Shown here: piece after piece, positions 15,711 through 23,669 of the stretch
How positions within the stretch are numbered: the first letter of the stretch is position 1
Layout: the number at the start of each line of letters is the position of its first letter
NCBI GenBank assembly: GCA_900541135.1
Contig: UQIG01000030.1
Coordinates: 1-23,913, forward strand
DNA from: an uncultured Collinsella sp.
GTDB taxonomy: Bacteria; Actinomycetota; Coriobacteriia; Coriobacteriales; Coriobacteriaceae
DNA length: 23,913 nucleotides
Direction: 5' to 3'
Translations under genes and position numbers: made by a program
Notes under the pieces: model-generated
What the model saw: only the letters and a program-made list of their open reading frames with translations
The model's database searches: none
Told to the model about the DNA's origin: nothing

Positions 15711-16430
15711 TTACATGACCATAACGTAGCGCGATCCCACGTAGTACTGCTTACCCATCAGGACCGGCTCGCCATTGGGACCCGTGAAGCCGGCACGCAG
15801 GTTGAGCAGCGGATCGTGCGGAGCAATGCCCAGCTCGGCCGCCTGCTCGGTATTGGCACGAACGGCCTCGACCGTGCGGTAGCCAACCGAAACAATCGGC
15901 GTTCCGCCAACACGCTCGACCTCGGCAAAAATCGACTTGTCCTCAAGATCGGCCGTCAACAGCTCACGGTAGGCGTCAAACGGCACAAAGATGTTCTCCT
16001 CAAAGATGGGCTCGCCGTCGGCCGTACGCACGCGCTTGATATGCAGCAGCAGCGCATCCTTCTGCAGGCCAAAGAACTCCATCTCGTTTTGGCGCGCCGG
16101 AACGATCTGGCGATCGATCACGTGCGCACCGGCCTTCATGCCGTTGCCGGCACACAGCGCGGTAAACGTCTGCAGCGTCGAGGCGTGAAACTGGCGGTTG
16201 ATGTGCGGCGTGGAGACAAAGGTGCCGCGGCCCTGCTGCTTAACCAGGTAACCATCGGAGCACAGCTCCTCGACAGCGCGGCGCACCGTAATACGGCTCA
16301 CCTCGTACTGCTCGGCTAGTTCAAGCTCGGACGGAATACGCTCCTTGGGTGCATAAACACCTTTCTCGATCGCATCCTTGATTTCGTCATAAATCTGCTG
16401 GTAAAGCGGTGCATTTTTGGGCGCAGGCAT
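15711..16430 (-). CDS. GntR-family (HutC-type) regulator, second
   Basis: A 239-aa protein. The winged helix spans residues ~8-70 (APLYQQIYDEIKDAIEKGVY, RIPSELELAEQYEVSRITV, KQQGRGTFVS) and the UTRA ligand domain ~88-235. It resembles the first GntR protein along its whole length, including ends (VGSRYVMVM versus VGSRYVFDI), so they are paralogues. The ATG at 16430 follows a spacer in which no strong ribosome site stands out. An operator-like dyad at 16468-16480 shares its core with sites before the PTS operon and the EamA gene, so this protein may control those genes and itself. The effector is probably a phosphorylated sugar derivative. Confidence 0.9.
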   Translation of the reverse strand: MPAPKNAPLYQQIYDEIKDAIEKGVYAPKERIPSELELAEQYEVSRITVRRAVEELCSDGYLVKQQGRGTFVSTPHINRQFHASTLQTFTALCAGNGMKAGAHVIDRQIVPARQNEMEFFGLQKDALLLHIKRVRTADGEPIFEENIFVPFDAYRELLTADLEDKSIFAEVERVGGTPIVSVGYRTVEAVRANTEQAAELGIAPHDPLLNLRAGFTGPNGEPVLMGKQYYVGSRYVMVM

Positions 16431-16466
16431 ATCTGATCACTCTTATCAAAATAGCCAAATTTCTAA

Positions 16467-16484
16467 TACGTATATAACGTCTAG
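16467..16484 (-). promoter_or_regulatory. Operator-like dyad upstream of the second GntR gene
   Basis: The minus strand reads TAGACGTTATATACGTAT, in which ACGT, TATAT, ACGT forms a dyad. The core CGTTATATAC recurs exactly on the plus strand near 23678-23687, and AGACGTTATA recurs upstream of the PTS operon. It is an autoregulatory site by inference. Confidence 0.45.
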
Positions 16485-16520
16485 TTTCATGTTACCTCAT
16501 ATTGATAAAACGATACACCC

Positions 16521-16571
16521 TCCCTACCAAAAAGCGACAGCTTCATTTTGGTAGGTTTTATCTGGGCAAAC
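16521..16571 (-). repeat. Dispersed hairpin repeat, copy C
   Basis: On the minus strand it begins GTTTGCCCAGATAAAACCT and pairs CCTACCAAAA with TTTTGGTAGG. Relative to copies A and B, the fourth stem pair is changed from G-C to A-T on both sides, which preserves pairing. It lies between the YitT and GntR genes. Confidence 0.8.
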
Positions 16572-16609
16572 GAGAGCCCTCGAAAGCAACGGGGCTTTCG
16601 GGAGGCTCG
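16571..16609 (-). terminator. Probable terminator hairpin after the YitT gene
   Basis: CGAAAGC (16581-16587) pairs with GCTTTCG (16594-16600), and the stem extends outward with bulges through GCC/GGC and CGAG/CTCG. The minus-strand tract CGTTTG after it is short, so strength is uncertain. It abuts repeat copy C. Confidence 0.5.
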
Positions 16610-16648
16610 TTCGGATGGGTTGCGCAGGACCGGCAAAATGCCAATACC

Positions 16649-17656
16649 CTACTTGCCGTCATCCTGCTGCAGGCTGTCCTGTTCGCTGAGGCGCGCCTGC
16701 CTGCTGGCCATGCGTGCGGGCTTGTCGGGATCGGGAACGGCCGTGGGCATGGGCTCGTCGACATGACCGCCCCACCAGCCGCCCACAAAGTTGAGCGTGT
16801 GGAACACGTTGATCACGGCGCCGGGATCAACGTCGCACACCAACTTGATAATGTCCTGGCTCTCGTAGGTCGAAACAACGGTGTTCAGCAGGTACATCTT
16901 TTCGCGGCTGTATCCGCCGACGACCTCGGCGCAGCTAATGCCGTGCTGAAAATGGTTTACGTAGGCAGTCATGACCTCGTCTGCCTTGCGCGTCGTAATC
17001 TGCAGCGTCACGCGATCGTAGCGACGATAGAAACTGTCGATAGTCTTGGTCGAAATAAACTGGAACACGATGGAATACGCCGCCTTGTCCCAGCCAAACA
17101 TAAAGCCAAAGATCGCCAGGATAAAGCAGTTGAAACCAAAGATGACGCCCCAGATGGTCTTGCCCGTGTGGTTGGAAACCCACAGCGCGATAAAGTCGGT
17201 GCCGCCGGTGGATGCGCCGGATTTAAGCGCGATGGCAGCGCCCAGACCCGAGACCACGCCGCCAAAAATGATGAGCATGATCTTGTCGCCCAAAAACGGC
17301 GCGAAGTGAAAGACGTTGAGGAACAGCGATGAGAGCACGACCTGCATCATCGAGAAGATGACGAAGCGCTTGCTAATGCCGCTCCAACATAGGAGCGCCA
17401 CGGGGATGTTGAGCGCGAGCATGCCGAGCGAGATGTCGATATGAACGCCACCCAGCGAGGTAACGCGATCGAGTAGGACCGCGACGCCGGTAAGACCGCT
17501 CGGAAGCAGGTCGGCGGGCTGAATGAACGCCTGGATCAGAAATGTCTGGAGAACGGCGGAAATGGTGACCGCCACAGCAGTAATGGCGCGGCGGACGATG
17601 GTGAGGCGGCCGAGCACGAGCACTCGGTCCGTGAGCTGATCGATGGCGTTCGCCAC
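16649..17656 (-). CDS. YitT-family membrane protein with DUF2179 domain
   Basis: A 335-aa protein. The GTG at 17656 follows GGGAG by 6 nt. The first ~200 residues form about five or six membrane segments: ~22-46, ~77-96, ~100-120, ~126-145 with the glycine-rich GGVVSGLGAAIALKSGASTGG, and ~167-190. YitT-type signatures are QPADLLPSGLTGVAVLL and KSGASTGGTDFIA. Residues ~212-295 are the cytoplasmic DUF2179 domain, ending VINVFHTLNF. The last ~40 residues are a polar tail rich in Pro, Arg and Gln. The family's transport function is not established. It follows the HAD gene but a terminator separates them, so it has its own promoter. Confidence 0.88.
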   Translation of the reverse strand: MANAIDQLTDRVLVLGRLTIVRRAITAVAVTISAVLQTFLIQAFIQPADLLPSGLTGVAVLLDRVTSLGGVHIDISLGMLALNIPVALLCWSGISKRFVIFSMMQVVLSSLFLNVFHFAPFLGDKIMLIIFGGVVSGLGAAIALKSGASTGGTDFIALWVSNHTGKTIWGVIFGFNCFILAIFGFMFGWDKAAYSIVFQFISTKTIDSFYRRYDRVTLQITTRKADEVMTAYVNHFQHGISCAEVVGGYSREKMYLLNTVVSTYESQDIIKLVCDVDPGAVINVFHTLNFVGGWWGGHVDEPMPTAVPDPDKPARMASRQARLSEQDSLQQDDGK

Positions 17657-17782
17657 GTAGGCTCCCTTCGAAGGCAGATGTAGTTGTGGGGCATGTCCGC
17701 GATTGTAGCATGGAGCGTGCGGGGGCGCTTCAATTCACCCTCTCTCGACAACCATTAGAAGGACCGTGAGGCCGCTCAAAAG

Positions 17783-17817
17783 AAAAACGCCGTGAAGAGA
17801 GCGATCCCTTCACGGCG
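17783..17817 (-). terminator. Intrinsic terminator of the HAD gene
   Basis: On the minus strand the 10-bp stem (17817-17808 with 17797-17788) closes on a 10-nt loop and is followed by TTTTT and then CTTTT. Confidence 0.9.
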
Positions 17818-17825
17818 AATTCGAC

Positions 17826-17873
17826 GTTTGCCCAGATAAAACCTGCCAAAATAAACCTGTCCCTAAATGGCAG
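17826..17873 (+). repeat. Dispersed hairpin repeat, copy B
   Basis: The first 39 nt are identical to copy A. The second arm is shortened to TGGCAG (17868-17873) and overlaps the last codons and stop of the HAD gene on the opposite strand, so the repeat supplies the end of that coding sequence. Confidence 0.8.
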
Positions 17874-18492
17874 ATAGGATGTCGGTCAGGTTGTCGATGA
17901 CAACGTCGGCGGCGGACTGATCCAGGTTGACGCCCTCGTGCGGACGCAGCGCCAGGACGCGGGCGCCGGAGCGTTTGCCGGCCTCGATCCCCAAAGGCGA
18001 GTCCTCGATAACCAGGCACTCGGCAGGCTCCACCCCCAGCGCCTCCATGGCACGCAGGTAGATCTCGGGGTCGGGCTTAAACGCACTGCACTCGTGACCG
18101 CTGATGGTGTAGTCCAGCACGTCGGCGATACCGGCAATCCCCACCAGCTCGTCAATGAGCTCGCGATAGGACGAGCTTGCGATGGCGCACTTCACGCCGC
18201 GCTCGTGCAGCTTGCGCATCACCGGCTCCGTCTGCTCGTTGAGCAGCTCGGCATACGGAACGGGATGGTCCGGGCTGTAGACCTGCTTGTACTCCACGCG
18301 CAGGCGCTCGCGCAGCTCAACATCGTCGGGCACCAGCGCCTTCCAAATGGCGGGCTCGTTAGACCCCGAAAGATCGGGGATCTCGTCAAAGTGAAAGCCC
18401 TTCTCTTCCATAAACGCCACGCGACGACGGTTGTAGAACCACTCGGTATCGACCAGCACGCCGTCCATGTCAAACAGCACTGCCTTGATCAT
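17863..18492 (-). CDS. HAD-superfamily hydrolase, beta-phosphoglucomutase-like
   Basis: A 209-aa protein. Motif I DMDGVLVD has the nucleophile Asp8 and Asp10. Motif II is the SSS at 106-108, motif III Lys139 in FKPDPEIYL, and motif IV IEDSPLGIEAG with Glu163/Asp164. The cap lies between residues ~15 and 85. It is a cytoplasmic phosphatase or phosphoglucomutase acting on a small phosphosugar. ATG 18492 follows GAAAGGAG; the open frame beyond it runs through a terminator and is rejected. It sits directly after the PTS/SIS operon terminator, so read-through may link it to sugar metabolism. Its last codons and stop lie in a dispersed repeat, so the C-terminus may have changed recently. Confidence 0.9.
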   Translation of the reverse strand: MIKAVLFDMDGVLVDTEWFYNRRRVAFMEEKGFHFDEIPDLSGSNEPAIWKALVPDDVELRERLRVEYKQVYSPDHPVPYAELLNEQTEPVMRKLHERGVKCAIASSSYRELIDELVGIAGIADVLDYTISGHECSAFKPDPEIYLRAMEALGVEPAECLVIEDSPLGIEAGKRSGARVLALRPHEGVNLDQSAADVVIDNLTDILSAI

Positions 18493-18512
18493 ACGTATCT
18501 CCTTTCGATAGC

Positions 18513-18544
18513 AAAAAAGGGGACGGGGCGCAAACCCCATCCCC
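18513..18544 (-). terminator. Intrinsic terminator between SIS and HAD genes
   Basis: The minus strand reads GGGGATGGGG, loop TTTGCG, CCCCGTCCCC, then TTTTTT. The single mismatch seen on plus is a G-U pair in the minus RNA, confirming direction. The U-tract ends ~10 nt before the HAD ribosome site. Confidence 0.93.
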
Positions 18545-18578
18545 TCTCAATCAACCCGTAAGGTCTACTTACTTGTGA

Positions 18579-19562
18579 TTAGTAGGAAAGCTTCCACATG
18601 TAGCGACGCATGGTCAGCGGGTGCTGACGGGCCTCGGCGATCTGGTTGCCGTACTCGCGCATAACGGCGAGGTGCAGCAGCGGGTTGAAGTAGGTGACGA
18701 CGCTCGCGGGCACGGCGTCAGCCAGGCCGTAGTCCTTGGAGTCGATCAGAGCGACCTTGGCGCCCATGCGCTCAAGGAAGGTGAGGGCGCGGGCGTCCAT
18801 CGGACGGGTAGCGCCATCGGACATGAAGAAGACGTAGGGCTTACCCTCGGTGGAAACCTCGAACGGGCCGTGGAAGTACTCGCCGGTGTTGTAGGCGGCG
18901 GCGTCGATCCACTGCATCTCGGTGAACAGGAAGGCGGCGTGGGAGTAAGCCATCTTCTCGGAGGCACCAGAGGCCATGAAGTAAATCATCTTGTCGTCCT
19001 TGAAGTCCTCAGCGAACTTCTTGGCGAGCTTCTTGCAGGACTGAGCAGCGTTCTCGCAGAGATCGAAGACGTTGGTGAGGCCGGTGATCATGTCGTCGTA
19101 CTTGTCATAGCCCTCGGTCTGCTGAAGGATCTCGAGAGCAAGAGCGATGGCATAGCCGGGCTTCTCGCACTTGGCAGCGAAGTTGGCGTGGAAGCCGTGA
19201 ACGATGACGTAGTCGGCGTCGACGGTCAGAGCGGAGCCAGCCTTGTTGGTGAGGGAGACGACCGGGCAGTTGTGCTTCTTGGCGGTCTTGTTAGCCTCGA
19301 CGGTCTCGGGCGTGGAGCCACCGAGGGAGCAGGTGATCACGAAGGTGTGCTCGTTGACCCAGGAAGGCGTGTCGTAGTTGAACTCGTTAGCGGTGAAGAT
19401 CTGAACGTTCAGCTTGTCCGTGTTGTTGGCCAGGAAGTACTTGGCGGGGTACAGGTCGGACATGGAAGCACCGCAGCCGACGAAGGCGACGCTGTGGATC
19501 TCGTGGTTGGACAGGACGTCAGCGACGATCTGCTTAGGGAGGTTAAGGTCGATCTCGTACAT
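18579..19562 (-). CDS. SIS-domain deglycase-like protein, last gene of the PTS operon
   Basis: A 327-aa protein paralogous to the first SIS protein. SIS half one has VAFVGCGASMSD and TCSLGGSTPETV; half two has E215 in FTEMQW and H231 in GEYFHGPFE, again sixteen residues apart as recalled for the FraB/FrlB catalytic pair. It ends TMRRYMWKLSY. It probably splits the sugar-phosphate adduct delivered by the PTS genes upstream into a hexose phosphate and an amine or amino acid. The start is the ATG at 19562, 9 nt after AAAGGA; an ATG at 19571 abuts that site and is less likely. The 199-nt gap to the EIID gene carries two hairpins and may set its expression separately. Close to GfrE/GfrF-type deglycases in context. 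Confidence 0.8.
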   Translation of the reverse strand: MYEIDLNLPKQIVADVLSNHEIHSVAFVGCGASMSDLYPAKYFLANNTDKLNVQIFTANEFNYDTPSWVNEHTFVITCSLGGSTPETVEANKTAKKHNCPVVSLTNKAGSALTVDADYVIVHGFHANFAAKCEKPGYAIALALEILQQTEGYDKYDDMITGLTNVFDLCENAAQSCKKLAKKFAEDFKDDKMIYFMASGASEKMAYSHAAFLFTEMQWIDAAAYNTGEYFHGPFEVSTEGKPYVFFMSDGATRPMDARALTFLERMGAKVALIDSKDYGLADAVPASVVTYFNPLLHLAVMREYGNQIAEARQHPLTMRRYMWKLSY

Positions 19563-19653
19563 CTGACACATTCCTTTCAATTTTTGCGGCGCCACATTGC
19601 CGGGCGCACGCAGGGTTACCGTGATTTGGACCGAGTCGCCGGCCCGTTGAGGA

Positions 19654-19731
19654 TGTGACAAAGGAACCGCTCCTTTGTCACATTTTGGGGATGGGAGCCT
19701 GCCTGGGGTATGGGATGTCAGGCAGGCCCCC
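19654..19731 (-). promoter_or_regulatory. Two hairpins between the EIID and SIS genes
   Basis: One is a perfect 12-bp stem (19654-19665 with 19671-19682) with a 5-nt loop. The other is an 8-bp stem (19697-19704 with 19720-19727), extended by GGG/CCC. Neither has a U-tract in the minus direction of transcription, so they look like processing or mRNA-stability structures rather than full terminators. The first has TTTT on its plus side. Confidence 0.6.
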
Positions 19732-19761
19732 GGGGGAAAGCGGTTAGACGCTTGGTCGCGA

Positions 19762-20595
19762 CTAGGCCAGGATGCCGGCCGCGGAGAGGGCGATGCCGCC
19801 CACGATGGCGATCACGAGAAGCCAACCGGTGTTGACGTTCTTCTTGATGAGCCAGTACATAAGGCCGGTGAGGCCAAGGGAGATCATCTGGGGCATCATG
19901 CCGTCCAGGATGTCCTGGATCACAACGGTGCCGTCAGCGAACTGCAGCGGGGTGGTGGCGCCGATCAGCGTAGCGATCATGCCGCCCACGGACATAAGAC
20001 CCACGATGCCGCAGACATACATGAGCTTCTCCATGAGGTCGCCGCCCTGAAGCTTGCTCAGGTACTCGTGGCCGCCCTGATAGCCCATCTTGGCTGCGAA
20101 CCAAGTGATCAGCACGGCGGGGACGATGGAGATGAGCATGGCCAGGATCGGGCCCATGATGGAGCCCTGCTGAGCCAGCTGAACGCCCAGGCCAAAGGCG
20201 ATAACGCGGATGGTGCCCTGGAAGAAGGAGTCACCGATGCCGGAAAGCGGGCCCATAAGAGAGGTCTTGACCGCGTTAATCGAATCGGGGTTGAAGTTCT
20301 CGGGATCCTTGGCGTACTCCTCCTCCATGGAGGCGGCGAGGCCCAGGATGAAAGCGCTCGTCTGCGGGGTGCAGTTGTAGAACGCCATGTGACGGTGGTA
20401 AGCCTCTTTCTTAGCAGCGAGCTGCTTGGGGTCGGACTCGTCCGGATAGAGGCGATCGAGCGTGGGAACCATGCCGTAGAGGAAGCCCATGTTCATCTGA
20501 CGCTCGTAGTTCCAAGAGGCCTGGATGGCCCAGGAGCGCCAGAAGAACTGGCTGACCTTCTTGTTCAGGGACACGTCCTTGGTTGCGGTTGCCAT
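19762..20595 (-). CDS. PTS mannose-family transporter subunit IID
   Basis: A 277-aa protein. Family features are the N-terminal FWRSWAIQASWNYERQMNMGFLYGMVPTL, then HMAFYNCTPQTSAFILGLAASMEE and MGPLSGIGDSFFQGT, the conserved core of EIID (ManZ-like). Hydrophobic membrane segments follow at ~145-165, ~180-200 and near the C-terminus. With EIIC it forms the membrane channel of the permease. ATG 20595 follows AGGAGG; upstream extension of the frame runs into the EIIC gene. It begins 13 nt after the EIIC stop. Confidence 0.95.
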   Translation of the reverse strand: MATATKDVSLNKKVSQFFWRSWAIQASWNYERQMNMGFLYGMVPTLDRLYPDESDPKQLAAKKEAYHRHMAFYNCTPQTSAFILGLAASMEEEYAKDPENFNPDSINAVKTSLMGPLSGIGDSFFQGTIRVIAFGLGVQLAQQGSIMGPILAMLISIVPAVLITWFAAKMGYQGGHEYLSKLQGGDLMEKLMYVCGIVGLMSVGGMIATLIGATTPLQFADGTVVIQDILDGMMPQMISLGLTGLMYWLIKKNVNTGWLLVIAIVGGIALSAAGILA

Positions 20596-20608
20596 AGTGT
20601 GTTCCTCC

Positions 20609-21403
20609 TTAGTCTTCGTCGTCTTCGAGCGGATCGTAGTCGGAATCGACACCGGCGGCTGCATGGGAACCGTTGAACTTGAAGCCCATGAAGACGACAG
20701 CCAGGCACACACCGATCAGAGCGACCGCGATGACGGACAGGTTGAGATAAGCGGCGAGCAGGAAACCGATGAACAGGAACGGAGTCATACCCTTCTTGAT
20801 CATCATGGTGAGCAGCAGGGCCAAGCCGTAGGCGGTCATGATCTTGGTCGAAACGTTAAGACCGGTGGACAGCCACTCGGGAACCATGTTGACGATGGCC
20901 TGAACCAGGTCGGTGCCAACAAAGACGGCGAGGAAGATCGGCAGGAAGTACATGACGGCGTACAGACCGGAGCCGGCGCAGATGTGCATGCGGTAGGCGG
21001 TCTTGAACTTTCCGTTATCGATCGCGCTATCTGCCACATGGGTGAGGGCGGCGATGATGGAACGGAACACGATGCCGAGGAGCTGACCCAGGACGGCGAC
21101 CGGGATGGCGATCGTCATGGCGGTCTCGGCGGAAGCATCGGTCAGGCACGCAAAGGCAGCGGCCACGATGCCGCCCAGGACCATATCGGGCGGAACGGCG
21201 GCACCGACCTGCACCAGGCCCATGGACACGAGCTCGACGGCGGCACCGACGGCAAGGCCGGTGGGCACATCGCCCAGCAGCAGACCGACGAGCGTAGCGC
21301 CAACGAGGGGCTGCTCGAAGTTAAGACGACCGAGCAGGCGGGAGTCCCACATGCAGAACACGCCGACGAGGCCGACGAGCACCGCACTGATGAACGTATT
21401 CAT
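20609..21403 (-). CDS. PTS mannose-family transporter subunit IIC
   Basis: A 264-aa hydrophobic protein with about seven or more membrane segments. Typical EIIC features are the N-terminal FISAVLVGLVGVFCMWDSRLLG, then GLLLGDVPTGLAVGAAVELVSMG with the family's LG(D/N)xxxG turn, and PPDMVLGGIVAAAFA. The charged tail (SDYDPLEDDED) is cytoplasmic. It forms the sugar-conducting channel with EIID. ATG 21403 follows AAAGGAGAAGGG. It lies 36 nt downstream of the EIIAB gene in the same operon. Confidence 0.95.
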   Translation of the reverse strand: MNTFISAVLVGLVGVFCMWDSRLLGRLNFEQPLVGATLVGLLLGDVPTGLAVGAAVELVSMGLVQVGAAVPPDMVLGGIVAAAFACLTDASAETAMTIAIPVAVLGQLLGIVFRSIIAALTHVADSAIDNGKFKTAYRMHICAGSGLYAVMYFLPIFLAVFVGTDLVQAIVNMVPEWLSTGLNVSTKIMTAYGLALLLTMMIKKGMTPFLFIGFLLAAYLNLSVIAVALIGVCLAVVFMGFKFNGSHAAAGVDSDYDPLEDDED

Positions 21404-21439
21404 ACCCTTCTCCTTTCAGTCAGGCAAAAGCCTGGTTGA

Positions 21440-22363
21440 TTACAGCTTGGCGTCGATGTCGACGCTCTGATACGTAGGGGTCTGCTGAACATAGAGCTTG
21501 ATGCCCATGTCGAGCAGCTGGTTGACGTCGGCCTTCTGGGTGGCGTCGAGGAAGACGGAGCTGTCCTTGCCGCCGACCTGATCGGCGCCGTCGTGGTTGG
21601 CGGTGGCGCCCAGGTTGATGGCGTCGAGCTTGTAGCCCTGGCAGAACTGCAGCATCTCGGCCGTGTTGCCAAAGACGAACATGACACGCTCGCCGAGGGT
21701 GTTGAGCTTGTCCATCTTGGCGAGGGCACGCTCGACGGTGAAGACGTTCAGGCGCACGCCCTGGGGCTTGGCCAGCTTAAGAGCGCCCTTCTTGATGTCA
21801 TCGTTGGCGGCGGCGTTGTCGACGACGATGATGCGCTCGGCCTGAACCTTGGTGGTCCAGGTAAAGACGACCTGGCCGTGCAGCAGACGGTAGTCAAGAC
21901 GTGCGAGGACGATCTTGGCGGGACCGGAGCTGTGACGGGACGCCTTGGCCTTCTTGGCGGGAGCCGCGGCAGCCTCGACCGGTGCGTTGGGGTTGGTCAG
22001 ACCGGCGCGGGCCTCGTTGATGAGGGCTGCGAGCTCGGCACCCTTGACGGGGACGGGGCTCATAGCGAGCGTGAGCGCCAGCGGGATGTTGAAACCGCTG
22101 ACAACCGTGAACTTCGTGCCGTTCTTGGAAAGCTCGACCATGCTGTTGTTGACCGAGCTGCCGAGCATATCGGTCAGCACATAGACGGTGTCGTCCGCGT
22201 CGAACGTGGCGATCATGGCGTCCACCTTATTGGTGATGGGCTCCTTGTCGTCACGAGCAAGCGACACGACGTGGACGTTCGACACGTCGCCGAGAACCAT
22301 CTCGAGCGTGTCTTTGGCGCCTGCGGCCAGGCCGCCATGAGATGCGAGAATGATCTGATTCAT
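21440..22363 (-). CDS. PTS mannose-family fused IIAB subunit
   Basis: A 307-aa protein. EIIA occupies residues 1-~122, with phospho-His9 in ASHGGLAAG and the TDMLGSS loop. An Ala/Pro/Lys linker spans ~125-147. EIIB is ~149-307, with phospho-His162 in LDYRLLHGQVVFTW. It passes phosphate from HPr to the incoming sugar bound by IIC/IID. The fused order matches E. coli ManX. ATG 22363 follows AAGGAGGAGG. It is the first gene of the EIIAB-EIIC-EIID-SIS operon. TATAAT on the minus strand ~30 nt upstream of the start may be its -10, embedded in operator-like half-sites. The substrate is inferred from the SIS gene to be a glycated amino compound, not plain mannose. Confidence 0.95.
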   Translation of the reverse strand: MNQIILASHGGLAAGAKDTLEMVLGDVSNVHVVSLARDDKEPITNKVDAMIATFDADDTVYVLTDMLGSSVNNSMVELSKNGTKFTVVSGFNIPLALTLAMSPVPVKGAELAALINEARAGLTNPNAPVEAAAAPAKKAKASRHSSGPAKIVLARLDYRLLHGQVVFTWTTKVQAERIIVVDNAAANDDIKKGALKLAKPQGVRLNVFTVERALAKMDKLNTLGERVMFVFGNTAEMLQFCQGYKLDAINLGATANHDGADQVGGKDSSVFLDATQKADVNQLLDMGIKLYVQQTPTYQSVDIDAKL

Positions 22364-22379
22364 CTTGCCTCCTCCTTTT

Positions 22380-22409
22380 CGTTATGGTCATTATAACGTC
22401 TTATACGTT
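22380..22409 (-). promoter_or_regulatory. PTS operon promoter/operator region
   Basis: CGTTAT (22380-22385) and ATAACG (22393-22398) form an inverted pair, with a third half-site CGTT ending at 22409. On minus, AGACGTTATAAT overlaps a -10-like TATAAT. No convincing -35 is seen. It shares its core with sites before the second GntR and EamA genes. Confidence 0.45.
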
Positions 22410-22545
22410 GCGGATATTGCTAATTAGTATAAAGACCGCTCGCGGGTGAAAATCGACCGTTGACGGGTTTAACGTACTTGAAACGTTGGCACAGGGCAGG
22501 CCGGCGCTGGCTTGACGGCGCCCGATCAGACGCCTCGCCAATCCC

Positions 22546-23628
22546 CTATCGCACGAAGTACCAGGGGCTTTCCTGCACGGTGGGCTCCAGAGCAATGCCC
22601 GTGCGCTCCTTAAACAGATCCATGTCCTGCGATTTCTCCGTCCACCACGCGTTGGGCTTAAAGGTCATGCTCTCAGCGACATGACCGACAAACACACTGT
22701 TGCGCAGCTTGGAGAAGTCGGTGTTCATGATCAGAATGGACGCGAGCACCAGCACAATGCCCAGAACCTTGATCGCGCCGGCGGACTCGGCATAGATACC
22801 AATGCCCACCAGTACGGTGACGACCGTCTCGAAAGACATTACGACGGGAACTTTCGATGTCTCGAGCCCCATGGACAGACCCTGCATATACAAGATGTAA
22901 GCCACGGCTGTGGGGATGAGTCCAAAGCCAAGGAACAACAGCAGCAGCTGTGGCGACATTGCCGCGGCGACATCCGGCCACGGAGCCGCGATAGCTGCCA
23001 TAACCGCACCGCCAAAAACAAGACCCCAAAACGTGACAGCCAGCGGGTGGACCGTCTTGGTTGCTATCCGGCTAAACACCGCGAGCGACGCACCGCAAAG
23101 GCCTGCAATCACGCCCGACGTGACGCCCCAAACCGAAAAATGGAAACCGGAAAGGTCGCCATTGGTCACTGCAAGTACACAGCCACCTATGTTAAAAGCG
23201 ATGGCAACGAGCTTGTTGGGGGTCACGTCCTCGCGATAAAGCACGCGACCGAGCACGACGCCAAACACCGGCGAGGTATAGAGCAGCACCGAGGCCGTGG
23301 ACATGCCGACCTCGCCCATGCACTCGTAATAGCAGGTGTTGGCGGCGGCCAGGCCGACAATACCGACAAGCGCGCAGGGAACAAGCTCTTTAGGACTTGC
23401 CTTGAACAGTGCCAGCGGACCCTGAGCCACGGTAGACCCCTCACCCGGACGGCAGCCCATAAACATCAGGACCGGCGCCAAGATAAGCGCTCCGACCAAC
23501 AAGCGAAAGGCAGCCATGCTCTGGGACGAAACGCCCATGGCCGAGATGCCGTTTACAAAGATTCCGATGCTGCCCCACATAAGCGCGGCGATCAGCACCA
23601 GCACATAGCCCAGATTGCTTTTCTTCAA
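22546..23628 (-). CDS. EamA/DMT-family transporter with polar C-terminal extension
   Basis: A ~360-aa protein of the drug/metabolite transporter superfamily. Two EamA repeats (residues ~8-140 and ~165-295) give about ten membrane helices; YVLVLIAALMWGSIGIFV starts the first and WGVTSGVIAGLCGASLAVFSR the second. The last ~55 residues are soluble (SMTFKPNAWWTEKSQDMDL), unusual for the family. I place the start at TTG 23628 because GAGGAGG lies 5 nt upstream. A GTG at 23664 has no ribosome site and is the alternative (372 aa). It probably moves an amino acid, nucleoside or similar metabolite. It lies upstream of the PTS operon and shares an operator-like motif with it. Confidence 0.85.
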   Translation of the reverse strand: MKKSNLGYVLVLIAALMWGSIGIFVNGISAMGVSSQSMAAFRLLVGALILAPVLMFMGCRPGEGSTVAQGPLALFKASPKELVPCALVGIVGLAAANTCYYECMGEVGMSTASVLLYTSPVFGVVLGRVLYREDVTPNKLVAIAFNIGGCVLAVTNGDLSGFHFSVWGVTSGVIAGLCGASLAVFSRIATKTVHPLAVTFWGLVFGGAVMAAIAAPWPDVAAAMSPQLLLLFLGFGLIPTAVAYILYMQGLSMGLETSKVPVVMSFETVVTVLVGIGIYAESAGAIKVLGIVLVLASILIMNTDFSKLRNSVFVGHVAESMTFKPNAWWTEKSQDMDLFKERTGIALEPTVQESPWYFVR

Positions 23629-23669
23629 CGCAGCCTCCTCGGTATTGTTTCCAATATGTTTCACACTAC

